Assembly: GCA_030149525.1 (NCBI GenBank) | Contig: JASBRJ010000092.1 | Span: 1-41,305 of the forward strand | Source: a bacterium | Lineage (GTDB): Bacteria > Vulcanimicrobiota > Xenobia > Xenobiales > JADMJV01 | Direction of reading: 5' to 3' | DNA length: 41,305 bases | Shown: positions 30,401 to 39,062 of the stretch, piece by piece | How positions within the stretch are numbered: position 1 is the first letter of the stretch | Layout: the number at the start of each line of letters is the position of its first letter | Notes under the pieces: model-generated | Database searches by the model: none | What the model saw: the letters and a program-made list of their open reading frames with translations, nothing else | What the model was told of the DNA's origin: nothing | Program-made: the position numbers and the translations under genes

Positions 30401-31872
30401 GTCTTGACGGAGAGCTAATTCGCTCCAATCCGAAAGCCAGGGCGCTTCTGGAAATAACAAGCGATACGGCACAAAGAGTTCGTCTTGAAGAGCGCTTGCA
30501 TCCCGACGATGTGGAAGTCTTCAAGGTGGGCTTTCAGCGAGTCGCCCGAGGTCAGCTTGAGAGATTTGAGTCGGAGCTTCGTTGTGGGATCCGGGAGGGA
30601 CACCGATGGTTGCGGCTGACCCTTTCCTTGGTGTCTCACAATATTGAAGAGCAGCCCTATCTCTTCTTGGTAATAGAGGATATTCAGAGTCGTCGGCAGG
30701 CGGAACTTGAGACTGAATCTCTTAAGGAGAAGTTAGCTCAAGGCCAAAGGTTGGAGCAACTCGGTCTCATGGCAGGCGGAGTGGCCCACGATTTCAACAA
30801 TCTTCTAGTGGGGATCGTCGGCTCGGCCAGTCTCGCTCTTGAGAATCTGCCTGAGGGTTCCCCTGTCTATCAAGATGTTGAGATGGTTCTGGAGGCGGGC
30901 CGTCGAGCCGGAGACCTCGCCCGTCAGATGCTGGCCTACGCCGGTAAAGCGACCGTGGAGGTTGTTCCGGTCGATCCCGGGCAAGCCATCGAGGAGATGA
31001 TTCCTCTCTTGAACTGCCTTTCCCGGAACGGCTCTAAAGTGGAGGCGGAGATTTCGGAAGTCGACTGCTGCGTGCGACTGGACAGCACTCAGTTCCACGA
31101 AGCCATGACGAATCTTGTTGTCAACGCTTCCGAATGCTACGGACCGGAAGGTGGACGGATCCTTATTCGATTTGACTGCGTGCCTACTCCTGAGGATGAG
31201 CCGGAGTCTTTTCAGGTCTTCCCCGAGTCGGAACTGAGTAAAAAGTATGCGCGGGTGAGAGTTTCCGATCAGGGTCCGGGCATGACTCAAGAGGTTCTAG
31301 ATAGAATCATGGACCCGTTTTACTCCACCAAAAGTGACGGTCGCGGTCTTGGGGTGCCGATGGTGGTCGGTTTTACCAAAGCCCACAACGGTCTGCTTCG
31401 AGTCATGTCTTCTCCGGGATTGGGGACGACTTTCGAAATCCTCATTCCCTGTTTAGAAGGCAAGGCAAGCTCGCCGTCTGCAAGTTCCGAGGTTCGAACC
31501 ATCTCTCGACAATTTTCCGGCGACGCACTGGTAGTGGACGACGAGGAATTGGTGCGGGTCCTCATGTCCCGTCAGTTGCAGCGACTTGGTTTGCAAGTGA
31601 CTCTAGCTCTGAACGGGACACAGGCCATTGAGATTGGATCTCGACGCAGTTTCGATTTGGTCATCCTGGACCTAAGCATGCCGGATATCGGGGGGGCGGA
31701 GGTCCTCCAGGCGCTCCGGGAGCACCATCCTGAGCTTCCGGTTGTTATTTCGAGCGGCTATGACCGTGAGGAAGTTCTTGATCGGCTACCCCGTGACGAG
31801 AACATCGCTTTCTTGCCGAAACCCTATTCCATCATACAGCTCTACGGTGTGGTAGAGAATCTCATCGGCTAA
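27463..31872 (+). CDS. CheB-CheR-PAS-histidine kinase-receiver hybrid (1469 residues)
   Basis: A giant cytoplasmic signalling protein. Domain order: CheB methylesterase (about 1-190) with Ser15 in GASAGG, His41 and Asp131 in SGGGSDG; CheR methyltransferase (about 205-460) with YKPATIGRRLERR, RIGVTSFFRDP and VWVTACSSGEEAY; a coiled coil (about 625-710); PAS domains (about 715-830, 850-965, 970-1080); a histidine kinase with His1109 in GGVAHDFNNLL; HATPase with DQGPGM and GRGLGVP; and a C-terminal receiver with Asp1359/Asp1360 and phospho-acceptor Asp1403. There is no transmembrane segment and no receptor gene beside it, so its input is unknown. GAGGGGAGAG gives a strong ATG start. A single gene between the Qng1 and porin genes. 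Confidence 0.9.
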   Translation: MKDDYKGVVIGIGASAGGIPALLTMLKAKPSLQCAFIVVSHLGEARSHLVETLASAVSYRVEWASYGRSLEPGTVLVSPPQQTVEFSEDGTLKLRPVEKPAMFPIDSFFQSLGERFGKRALAVVLSGGGSDGSNGVRTVKQKEGLVIVQEPDTCEFPDMPCNSIRTGIVDEILAPGQILEVIQGYDRNRHLGLPPVDLEEGRMDSILQKLYRLTGHDFSCYKPATIGRRLERRMGLLSIDTLKAYEQRLEEDQTEAQKLVHELRIGVTSFFRDPEIWDHLASEILGPLVDERDWRSVLRVWVTACSSGEEAYTVACLLADLLESKERPLNFQVFATDIDGDALARGREGVYTINLLSDVPERFHRYFEIEDSHFRARDVLRDRILFSSHNLITDPPFSNLDLVCCRNFLIYLSRSTQDRLMGILHYALQADGVLVLGTSESISEAGARFTNLSTKHRTYRKNKGVRGSLPALTSLGHEVRIDEIQRLSSRQQPTFDEMVTSTLIRAFVPATVLLNQDYRILYHQGDTDLFLTSPRGLPTNELFSLLRPGLAPTVRDVLDTVRDSKSEVRDRAARLKKDETLSRVQLSAFPVHSKQTEETLIALSVRREVSSELSAEVDIPEEHQRLVQQLSEELALTRRELEQALEQSSTTYDALRANNEEMLSMNEELQASNEELETHKEELQALNEELSTVNSELRDYVGRLEDANNDLSNFVSGSDVATLFLDSDLSIRQFTPAIEGIYGISESDLGRKLSVFSSPVKDPELFEEASAVLTDLQRREATVERDDGRWFLRRISPYRTQEGQVEGLVLTYSDITELVRAQKALAEQAQSLELTVEERTRELNSILENAPDVIARFDRELRHIFVNAKAEKITGLKKEDFIGKTNVELGWPEELNRLWAEKMHEVFESGEVVDAAFDFFDKSFLARIVPEFNDQGEVKTILCITRDMTELREAQKTVERSERRLRATFQQAVVGFCHLSLDGELIRSNPKARALLEITSDTAQRVRLEERLHPDDVEVFKVGFQRVARGQLERFESELRCGIREGHRWLRLTLSLVSHNIEEQPYLFLVIEDIQSRRQAELETESLKEKLAQGQRLEQLGLMAGGVAHDFNNLLVGIVGSASLALENLPEGSPVYQDVEMVLEAGRRAGDLARQMLAYAGKATVEVVPVDPGQAIEEMIPLLNCLSRNGSKVEAEISEVDCCVRLDSTQFHEAMTNLVVNASECYGPEGGRILIRFDCVPTPEDEPESFQVFPESELSKKYARVRVSDQGPGMTQEVLDRIMDPFYSTKSDGRGLGVPMVVGFTKAHNGLLRVMSSPGLGTTFEILIPCLEGKASSPSASSEVRTISRQFSGDALVVDDEELVRVLMSRQLQRLGLQVTLALNGTQAIEIGSRRSFDLVILDLSMPDIGGAEVLQALREHHPELPVVISSGYDREEVLDRLPRDENIAFLPKPYSIIQLYGVVENLIG

Positions 31873-31888
31873 GAGAGTTCAAAACGAA

Positions 31889-31920
31889 AAAAAGCCGCGA
31901 CCCAGAAGGCCGCGGCTTTG
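31889..31920. terminator. Terminator between the hybrid kinase and the SLH porin
   Basis: AAAGCCGCG (31891-31899) and CGCGGCTTT (31911-31919) form a 9-bp stem. A longer U-run (from the A-run around 31882-31893) is on the minus strand, so it mainly ends the porin transcript, but it can also act on the kinase transcript. Confidence 0.78.
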
Positions 31921-31936
31921 ACTTACGCTGTTGCCA

Positions 31937-34552
31937 CTAGAACTTCAGCGAGAAGTTGGACATCACTTGGATGCCTTCCCAGCTGAAAGGGTGCGCGGTA
32001 TGAGTGCCGGCAGCCACATTCAAGGCAGGTAGGGAGGGGGAGGCGGTGACATTCGCGGGCATATTGTCCGTCATCGAATAGTACTTGAAGTTGATGTCCC
32101 AGTTGGTCTTCTCGGAGATTTCCCAGTTAACACCGAGTTCGGGAATGTGCTGGGTGACATCCCAGGTGTTGGACCGGGTCTGTCCTGTCGCAGCGGCGTA
32201 GTTGTTGTAGACGCCGAAGGGGTCGATGTGTCCGAAGACATCCAGTTGCGTGTAGGCGGCTTTCAGCGACACATCGGGGGTCACTTCGTAGCCTACTCCC
32301 ACATTCCAACCGCGGATAGTGAAGTCCACGTAGTTCTGGTTTTCCCCTCGAAGACCGTTGGGTCCGCCGAGCAGAGTGGCCAGGTTACTACCTCGGGTCC
32401 AGTTGTAGTTCAAGAACAAACCGGACAGGGTCACGCCGCGATTTTCTTCCTCATCGGTAATCCATTTGTGGCTACCGATGACGGTGAAGTGCTCAAGGTT
32501 ACCTTTGGGGTTTTCCAAGGGTACAGCCAGTGAGTTTCCACCGGAAGCAGCGAAGGTGAAGGGTGACAATCCTAGGAAGACGGGGTCGGTGAATCCGGGG
32601 GAGAAGCCCAGCACAGGAGTGTTAGGGGTTCCCGCGCCCAGCGAATTGGTTCCGAAACGAACGTCCTGGAGAGAAGTCTCCACTTGATCCAGGTTTCCGT
32701 AGTGGAACGCAAGACTACCGTGCTCATTGAACTTCCAGTTGATTTTAGCCCTGATACCTTCACGGTTGTGAGGGTAGGTGGCTGTGTCGTGGAGGGAGTA
32801 GGTATTCCAGAACTGATTGAGATCCGGAATACGCCAGTTGGGCTGGGTGATTCCACCGACGGTGGGATACTGCAGCACGAAGGGGTCGTAAGTGGGATCC
32901 ACTGAGATGTAGTGGAGGTCGACGTCCAGTTTGTCTTTGAAAAACTTGGCGCCTGCACCCACTCGGAAGAGGTCACCGTCTACACTGTAGCCGGAGTTCT
33001 TCGAGGGACGGTATTCCGAGTGAGAGTACTCACCGTAGAGATGAGGACTGAACTCGTTGTCCCAGGTATAGTCGGCAGCGATTCCATAGCTGGTTTGAGT
33101 TTGTGGTCCGATGCCACCCACGTTAAGGGTGCCGGGCACTCCGGTGATGCCGTCCGTTGCGCCTGCCATGACCACGGGTCGAACGTCGCTGGTGGAACCG
33201 ATTCCGCCGAGTTGACCGGCGTTGAGTTGGTTGGTGTAGAATCCGTTAGGGTTCACCCATTGAGAAACCAGGTTGGGAAACTGGATAAGACCGGTTCCCA
33301 ACGGGGCTCCGCCTGAGGCATCCTGACCGGCGTGCAAGAAGTTCAATCGAACCAGTCCACGATCTTCGTGGAAGTGCAGGCCCACAGTTCCACCCTCGGC
33401 GTGGGTGAAGTAGTTGTCGGAGTTCACCAGGGAAACGTTGCCGTCGGGCAGACGAGTTCCCATGACCTCCCAGCTCAGAGCCAGAGGTTTTTCGCCTTCT
33501 TCGAAAGCGTGCTTTCCGGAAACCTGAAACCCATAGTTCCAAAGCGATGCCGGCCCGGTAGGGTTGGGATTGGGAACGGGCGTAAAGACAGAGCTGCTGT
33601 AGTCGGTGGAGCCGAAGCTACCAACCCGGAGTTTGGTTCCGGAGGGCTTGTGCTTGACCCAGAAGTTGTCCAGGGTCATACGAGTGAAGGGCGTGTTGTT
33701 GAGGGGCTGTACGCCCGCTCCTGCAAGACCCACACCGGTTGATGTGGTTCCCGTAAACGCGTTGGATTGATAGGGAGCAGAGAGCCCCCAGAAGGCATCG
33801 ACCACCTGATCTCCTTGAGAGGAGAAGGCCACAAATTCGACTCCGGCGTCAATGTCGTCGGTGACTTTGACGTTGAGTCCGAGCAGAGCTTTTGTGGTGA
33901 AGGTCGTGCCGTTAGTCAGCGGAGTTCCGGTCAGCCAGTTGGTGACGGTAGGAACACCGGTGATAAAGTAGTTTTGAGGCAGTCCGGCAATAGGAGACGG
34001 AGCGCCCACAACACCACCGGCACCAAGAGTTGAGCCCACGGCGTCGTTGTAGTTGATGGAATCGACCACGATACCGGGGTTGGTGCTTCTCATGGAGTCG
34101 GCGCCGTTGTTGTTAAAACTCTGGCCTCCTACCCTCACGTTCACCTCACCGTAGAAGCTGATTCGCTCCAGTTCGGTGACCCGAAGATCGAGTCGGTCAA
34201 CGTTCTCTTCGAGATTGGTGACTCTCACCCCGAGAGCATCCAACTCCTCGCGCAATGCGTTGGCGAGTTTTCGAACTTCGTCCAGCTCCGCTTTGGTAGC
34301 GAAGGTGGCGTGTTCATTTTCCATTTTGGAAAGAAGACGAGCCACAACCATGGCCACTTCCCAGCGGCTGGCAGCTCGGTCTCCTTTAAAAGTGCCGTCC
34401 GGATATCCCTCGACCAGGCCTTTGGCAGCGAGTGCTGCTACGGCATCCTTAGCCCAATGGGCGTCGGGAACATCAGGGAATAAAGGGGCGGCAAATCCGG
34501 CCATCGTTGTGGCCAGAGCAAAGCATAATACTTTCTGTTTCAATTTCCTCAC
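31937..34552 (-). CDS. SLH-domain outer-membrane porin
   Basis: An 871-residue outer-membrane protein. It has a Sec signal peptide (MRKLKQKVLCFALATTMAGF), then an S-layer-homology domain (about 25-80) with FPDVPDAHWAKDAV and GYPDGTFKGDRAASRWEVA, a coiled-coil stalk (about 85-130; TKAELDEVRKLANAL then LDLRVTELE), and a C-terminal beta-barrel (about 135-871) ending in the typical aromatic strand MSNFSLKF. In diderm Terrabacteria-type lineages the SLH domain tethers the barrel to the peptidoglycan, standing in for Lpp/Pal/OmpA tethers. GTG 34552 is the start, with GGGAGG five bases upstream. It is one of the largest genes in the window and the clearest taxonomic hint. Confidence 0.9.
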   Translation of the reverse strand: MRKLKQKVLCFALATTMAGFAAPLFPDVPDAHWAKDAVAALAAKGLVEGYPDGTFKGDRAASRWEVAMVVARLLSKMENEHATFATKAELDEVRKLANALREELDALGVRVTNLEENVDRLDLRVTELERISFYGEVNVRVGGQSFNNNGADSMRSTNPGIVVDSINYNDAVGSTLGAGGVVGAPSPIAGLPQNYFITGVPTVTNWLTGTPLTNGTTFTTKALLGLNVKVTDDIDAGVEFVAFSSQGDQVVDAFWGLSAPYQSNAFTGTTSTGVGLAGAGVQPLNNTPFTRMTLDNFWVKHKPSGTKLRVGSFGSTDYSSSVFTPVPNPNPTGPASLWNYGFQVSGKHAFEEGEKPLALSWEVMGTRLPDGNVSLVNSDNYFTHAEGGTVGLHFHEDRGLVRLNFLHAGQDASGGAPLGTGLIQFPNLVSQWVNPNGFYTNQLNAGQLGGIGSTSDVRPVVMAGATDGITGVPGTLNVGGIGPQTQTSYGIAADYTWDNEFSPHLYGEYSHSEYRPSKNSGYSVDGDLFRVGAGAKFFKDKLDVDLHYISVDPTYDPFVLQYPTVGGITQPNWRIPDLNQFWNTYSLHDTATYPHNREGIRAKINWKFNEHGSLAFHYGNLDQVETSLQDVRFGTNSLGAGTPNTPVLGFSPGFTDPVFLGLSPFTFAASGGNSLAVPLENPKGNLEHFTVIGSHKWITDEEENRGVTLSGLFLNYNWTRGSNLATLLGGPNGLRGENQNYVDFTIRGWNVGVGYEVTPDVSLKAAYTQLDVFGHIDPFGVYNNYAAATGQTRSNTWDVTQHIPELGVNWEISEKTNWDINFKYYSMTDNMPANVTASPSLPALNVAAGTHTAHPFSWEGIQVMSNFSLKF

Positions 34553-34679
34553 ATAAACCTCCCAAGACCCCCTCGTAAAACAGATCGATGTCTTACGATG
34601 GACGTAGTTTTACCGCAGGCCATGAAGCTGGAATATGATCTCGATCAAGTAGAGAGACAAAATATGCTAGACTCTCGGC

Positions 34680-36212
34680 ATGAAAACTCATGACCTGATT
34701 CGACGAGACAGCCAACGACTGACCCTCGAAAACCCCTGCGGTCCCAACCCGGTGATCTTCGCCAATGAGCAAGTCCCGATCGAGTCCGCGGCCGTTTCGG
34801 AGTTGTCGCGGTTTTTGGAGGTTGGTCGAACGGTGGATTCGCTCTTGAATCAGGCTCCCGAGTTTTTCGGCGAAGTTGAGCCCGAGGTTCATCAGGTCTC
34901 TGTGACTCCCGACTTTCATAAAGGCTCAGGGGTACCCATCGGAACGGTCATTGCCACCAAAGGATTCTTGATCCCTCAGGCCATTGGAAACGACGTGAAC
35001 TGTGGAATGAGAGTCCACCTGACTTCGTTGACGCGGGACCAGGTTGTCAGCCGATTGGATGAGTTGGAGAGCAAGCTTCGCTATCTGTTTTTTGAGGGGG
35101 GGCGGAACATCCCCATGACCCGAAAGCAACGGGAGGCTCTCTTCTTGGACGGCTTGCTGGGGTTGATCGACTCTGTTCCACGGTCTCAGGAGGAGGGGCT
35201 TTGGAGAGAGTTTCATCAGAGCCACATGACCGAGCAGTTGGAGCGAATCCACGGGGCAGGCAGTCTCGCCGCCACGAGAGTGCTGGGATTGGACGATTTT
35301 CTGGGGCCTCACGACGGCTTTTCCAGAGACGCTCAGATCGGTAGCATCGGGGGGGGAAATCACTTTGTGGAAATTCAGGTTGTGGAGCGGGTTCTCGATG
35401 GCGGCGTCGCTCACGCCTGGGGGCTCAAGCCTGGGCAAGTTGTGGTTATGGTGCACACTGGTTCGGTGATGATCGGGCATCTGTGTGGCCAGTACTACCG
35501 GTCCGTGGTGAAGCAACTGTATCCGGACAACCTCTCCCATCCCGCCAATGGGGTCTATGTCTTGCCTGTCCACGGTCCCCACAAAGCTCAGACAGATGTT
35601 TTTCGTGATGCCCTGCATAACGCGGCGAACTTTGCTTTCGCTAATCGTATGTTTTTGGCACTCATCGCCTCTAAAGCCCTTCGAGAAATCTGCGGCGACG
35701 CCGACTATAGACTTCTCTATGACGCTCCTCACAATCTCGTCTGGGAAGAGGAACTGGATGGTGAGAGTGTCTTTCTTCATCGCAAAGGAGCCTGTCCGGC
35801 GCGGGGCCTTGAGGCTATGAATGGAACACCGTTTGAATATTATGGCGAGCCAGTGATGGTCCCAGGGTCTATGGGGACCAGCAGCTTTCTTTTGTGTGGT
35901 CTGGGTAACCCCGAGGCTCTCTTCTCGGCAAGTCACGGTGCCGGACGGGCCCTCTCTCGGGGGGATGCGCTGAAAGCCGATGATGAGGACTTCAGACGCT
36001 TTATGGAACTCTTTCGGGTGGTGACGCCGGTCGATTTTCGTCGACCGGATTTGAAGTTGCGGCCCGACATTTTGAAAGAGAAGTTGGCGGATATCAAAAA
36101 GGAGGCGCCGTTCTGCTATAAGGGGATAGGGCCTATTGTGGAAACCTTGGAAGGGGCCGGTATCGCTCGGCCGGTTGTAGAACTTCAACCGCTTCTTACG
36201 GTGAAGGGCTAA
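34680..36212 (+). CDS. rtcB: RtcB-family RNA ligase
   Basis: A 510-residue RtcB-type 3'-phosphate/5'-hydroxyl RNA ligase. Key features are metal-binding Cys108 in GNDVNCGMR, GGGNHFVEI, VMVHTGSV, VHGPHK, VPGSMGTSSF and the nucleophile His419 in SHGAGRALSR. It is longer than E. coli RtcB (408) and like archaeal RtcB in length. No RtcA, RtcR or archease gene is adjacent. It starts divergently from the SLH porin, and its tail overlaps the opposing unknown gene by 17 bases. Substrate RNAs in this organism are unknown. Confidence 0.93.
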   Translation: MKTHDLIRRDSQRLTLENPCGPNPVIFANEQVPIESAAVSELSRFLEVGRTVDSLLNQAPEFFGEVEPEVHQVSVTPDFHKGSGVPIGTVIATKGFLIPQAIGNDVNCGMRVHLTSLTRDQVVSRLDELESKLRYLFFEGGRNIPMTRKQREALFLDGLLGLIDSVPRSQEEGLWREFHQSHMTEQLERIHGAGSLAATRVLGLDDFLGPHDGFSRDAQIGSIGGGNHFVEIQVVERVLDGGVAHAWGLKPGQVVVMVHTGSVMIGHLCGQYYRSVVKQLYPDNLSHPANGVYVLPVHGPHKAQTDVFRDALHNAANFAFANRMFLALIASKALREICGDADYRLLYDAPHNLVWEEELDGESVFLHRKGACPARGLEAMNGTPFEYYGEPVMVPGSMGTSSFLLCGLGNPEALFSASHGAGRALSRGDALKADDEDFRRFMELFRVVTPVDFRRPDLKLRPDILKEKLADIKKEAPFCYKGIGPIVETLEGAGIARPVVELQPLLTVKG

Positions 36213-38217
36213 GCGGCACCCCGAAACTGAGCGGTTCGGACAAAAGGGTCTCTGTTGGAGTAGTAGCGGCCCGCTGTAAGATGTGCATGGCCAAGGCCGA
36301 GGCCCAAAGCCCCCGGACCTCCGTTTTGGCTAGATAAGTGCGGCCATAGCAGAAGAGGGAAAGGAATTTGGGCCAGAATTCAGGCTTGCCGAATCCTTTA
36401 CGCACCATCTCAAAAGCTTCCCGTCGAAATTGCGCGGGAGCGAGAGAGGTGGGATGGACACCGATGGCTTCAAGCAGCCTGTTCCAAGTTTCCCCTTGTT
36501 CGTCGAGGCCGTCGATCACGCACGCTCGAGAGAGTTTCATTCTAAGTCTGATGAGAGCGGCCCAATCGAGCATCCCTTTGCAGTGAACCCAGAAAAAGGC
36601 GTACCAGAGTCGGCGGTTCCCTTTGTAGTCGAGATCCGGGGCCGTCTTCACAAAGCTCTGAGCTTCCGTGATATTCCCGTGCAGAATCAGTTTCCAGAAT
36701 CTCACCCCCTGGGGAAGACCTTGAGGAAAGCAGCTCTCAAGTAGAGTCCAGTCGTCGTTCTGTTCGGCATCGTTGAGGAGGACCGGCAGAAACCAGCTCG
36801 GGTGAACGCCCGGATAGGCATGGGGATCGACCATATCGATCTGGGCTTGGGACCAATCTCTCATGGTGGTGAGGTAAAGACCGAGGCCTTCGGTTTGTTG
36901 AAAATCTTCTTCGGGCTTCAACTTGATCATCCGTAACAGAAGTCGGGTCTTATCGCGATCTGGGTCGTGATTGCCGACGGACTTGCGACAGGCCAGTTCG
37001 GAATTGAGGTAGTGGAGGGCGAGGTCGATGTCTCGCTCTTTCCACAGCTGGTAAATTCGGGCTCGATAGGCCTGGAAGAGCCGTTCCTGTTCCTCCGCGG
37101 TGCTGCTTTGGAGCCGCATTTTGAGAATTTTGAGGTCGGATTCGAAGCTGCAAGGTTGCATCTCGTCGGAGTTCTGATTGAGCAGGGCGCTAATATGGGA
37201 GATTTCCAAGGTTTCGCTGAGACGGCTCAGTATTCGGTGAATGGTCAGTTCTTTGTTGGGGTCGAGCTTGGGTTTTGCTCGTAGGGTTGTCTCCATGAGT
37301 TGTGCCACTGAGTTTCTCAGGTGGGCGATCATGTTCTCCAACTCTTGATTCTGAACCAACTTGTTATAGGAGAGATCTCGTTGGAGATGATTGGCCACCA
37401 CGAATCCGCAGATGGCGGGAAAGTTGAAGTGGCCGCGCAGCGAATAGGGAAGTCCGTCGACGATGGCATGGAAACCGACCTTGCTCGCCTCGGTGAGACT
37501 GGTGAAGGCCAGAAGTTGGGGAAATTCAGCTTCCCTGTCTACCAAAGTGTGTGCTTTATGAGATTCGGACAGTTCCACTTTGACCACTCCTGGGTTACCG
37601 TAAAGTCCGATAGCGTGGGGAAGATCGTTGGCGGTGTTGAGGCCTCTGGGAAGCAATTTTCCTTCGATCTCGATGGGCAAAGGCGACCAGCGAGAGAGTT
37701 GAGCCAGTTTGCTCCTCACCTCGTCCAAGAGGTCGGAGCGGACTTCGAGAACCGTGGAGTTAGGAATAAAATAGGCGCGTTCGGTCTCTCTCCGGCTGAT
37801 CTGCTGGTTCTCGATGAGTAGACAGATTTGGCACTGGTCTCTTCCGGAATTGATGATCGACTTATGGCGAGACCCCAGAGTCGACAAAGCCATGGCCAGA
37901 TATCGGATGGCTTTGGGAATATTCTGGTCGAGAGACTGAAACCCGAGGCTATGAAAATCACGGGGAGTGAGGACCCAATTCTCAAAGCGAAAGAGAGTCC
38001 GTTGCTTTCGGGCAAATCCGCGCTTGCTCTCCCTCCAGATCACGAGTCGCTCGGCACCACCCGTGACGGCCGCCGATAGAACAAATTTTGGAAAATCATA
38101 GAAACTGCTGAGTTGATACTCGGCCAACTTCAGCTGGGCGCTCGCCACGTCTAGGGTGAAGGCCCCTCGAGAGTCGTGATCCCCCTGAGCGGACAGATCT
38201 GTGATAAAAGAGTCCAC
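36196..38217 (-). CDS. Large protein of unknown function (possible N-terminal frameshift upstream)
   Basis: A 673-residue protein with no recognised family. The N-terminal 110 residues (GAFTLDVASAQLKLAEYQL, FPKFVLSAAVTGGAERLVIW) look like a conserved alpha/beta module; the rest is mostly alpha-helical and contains tetratricopeptide-like alternation without a clear repeat. The only start in frame is GTG 38217; a Shine-Dalgarno-like GAGGGAG lies 14 bases upstream, which is too far. Coding-like sequence continues in another frame upstream (38218-38296). The end overlaps rtcB by 17 bases. No function is proposed. Confidence 0.7.
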   Translation of the reverse strand: MDSFITDLSAQGDHDSRGAFTLDVASAQLKLAEYQLSSFYDFPKFVLSAAVTGGAERLVIWRESKRGFARKQRTLFRFENWVLTPRDFHSLGFQSLDQNIPKAIRYLAMALSTLGSRHKSIINSGRDQCQICLLIENQQISRRETERAYFIPNSTVLEVRSDLLDEVRSKLAQLSRWSPLPIEIEGKLLPRGLNTANDLPHAIGLYGNPGVVKVELSESHKAHTLVDREAEFPQLLAFTSLTEASKVGFHAIVDGLPYSLRGHFNFPAICGFVVANHLQRDLSYNKLVQNQELENMIAHLRNSVAQLMETTLRAKPKLDPNKELTIHRILSRLSETLEISHISALLNQNSDEMQPCSFESDLKILKMRLQSSTAEEQERLFQAYRARIYQLWKERDIDLALHYLNSELACRKSVGNHDPDRDKTRLLLRMIKLKPEEDFQQTEGLGLYLTTMRDWSQAQIDMVDPHAYPGVHPSWFLPVLLNDAEQNDDWTLLESCFPQGLPQGVRFWKLILHGNITEAQSFVKTAPDLDYKGNRRLWYAFFWVHCKGMLDWAALIRLRMKLSRACVIDGLDEQGETWNRLLEAIGVHPTSLAPAQFRREAFEMVRKGFGKPEFWPKFLSLFCYGRTYLAKTEVRGLWASALAMHILQRAATTPTETLLSEPLSFGVPLSPSP

Positions 38218-38432
38218 GCCGTTGAGCGTTTCTCCCTCGCTCGGTCTTCACCTCGATTTTGTAGCAGGGAAAACGGCTGGTCCAGTTCACGGTCACCGGA
38301 TAGGTCCAGGTCTATCGTAGGGATGTCAAAGCCCGACAACCTGAATCAAGCGACGGGGCGCGCGGCGTGTTCTTGCTCACAATGTGGGTTTCCCCACAGC
38401 GTCAGGTACAGAGCCCTGATAGGCTGCGATCC

Positions 38433-39062
38433 ATGAAGGTAAACAAAGAAGCTGTCAAATTTTATCTCGCCTGCTCTCTGATGCTGGTGGCGGTTGCCCT
38501 GGGATGGAATTGGGAACTCCAGAATCGCGAGCACCAGAAACGTATGGAAATGGGGGCTCGGAGTCACAGGGTATTCTTGGTCCTGAAGGATGCTGTTGCC
38601 GGGGGGGATTTAGAGACTTACGAAAGTCTTGCCGACGACCCGTGTAGGAGGTTCATTCCTAATGAGGGCTTGCTGGAGGTGGCGATAGAGACGGGGCGGG
38701 TAGAAATGGTTCGCAGAATTTTGCGAGATGGAGTTCCTGAGGGGCATCTGATGGCGGAAAAAGTCTCCCCAAGTCCTTCCACTGGGTCGAGATTTTACGG
38801 AGGCAGTCTTATGAGCTTTACCGAGGACCCGGTCCTTTTGGCGGCCTCACTTGGTAATCTGGAGGTTCTTCAGGCGTTAAAGGATGCCGGAGCCGGTTTT
38901 CACACACGGGTCAAGTGGAAACAGAGCTACGGTCGTGAGCTTCGTGGACTCCCTCCGGAAAAATTGCAGTTGACCCCGGCCGGAGAGGCTCTTCGAAACG
39001 GACATGTTGATGCTGTTTCCTGGTTATTGGAGAACGGATCTCCTAGCCCAAACCGTGTTTAA
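38433..39062 (+). CDS. Membrane-anchored ankyrin-like repeat protein
   Basis: A 209-residue protein with an N-terminal TM helix (about residues 9-25, FYLACSLMLVAVALGW) and a periplasmic-side or cytoplasmic tail of ankyrin-like helices: GLLEVAIETGRVEMVRRILRDG, PVLLAASLGNLEVLQALKDAG, and TPAGEALRNGHVDAVSWLLENG. Three ankyrin-type units, no conserved catalytic residue. ATG 38433 puts the TM helix at the N terminus; an upstream in-frame ATG (38367) would add 22 residues. Its tail overlaps the DNA ligase gene by 20 bases. Confidence 0.72.
   Translation: MKVNKEAVKFYLACSLMLVAVALGWNWELQNREHQKRMEMGARSHRVFLVLKDAVAGGDLETYESLADDPCRRFIPNEGLLEVAIETGRVEMVRRILRDGVPEGHLMAEKVSPSPSTGSRFYGGSLMSFTEDPVLLAASLGNLEVLQALKDAGAGFHTRVKWKQSYGRELRGLPPEKLQLTPAGEALRNGHVDAVSWLLENGSPSPNRV

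Noticed and set aside
34926-36188. 420-residue minus-strand frame under rtcB
   Set aside because: Shadow of RtcB, whose metal-binding and nucleophile motifs are all present.
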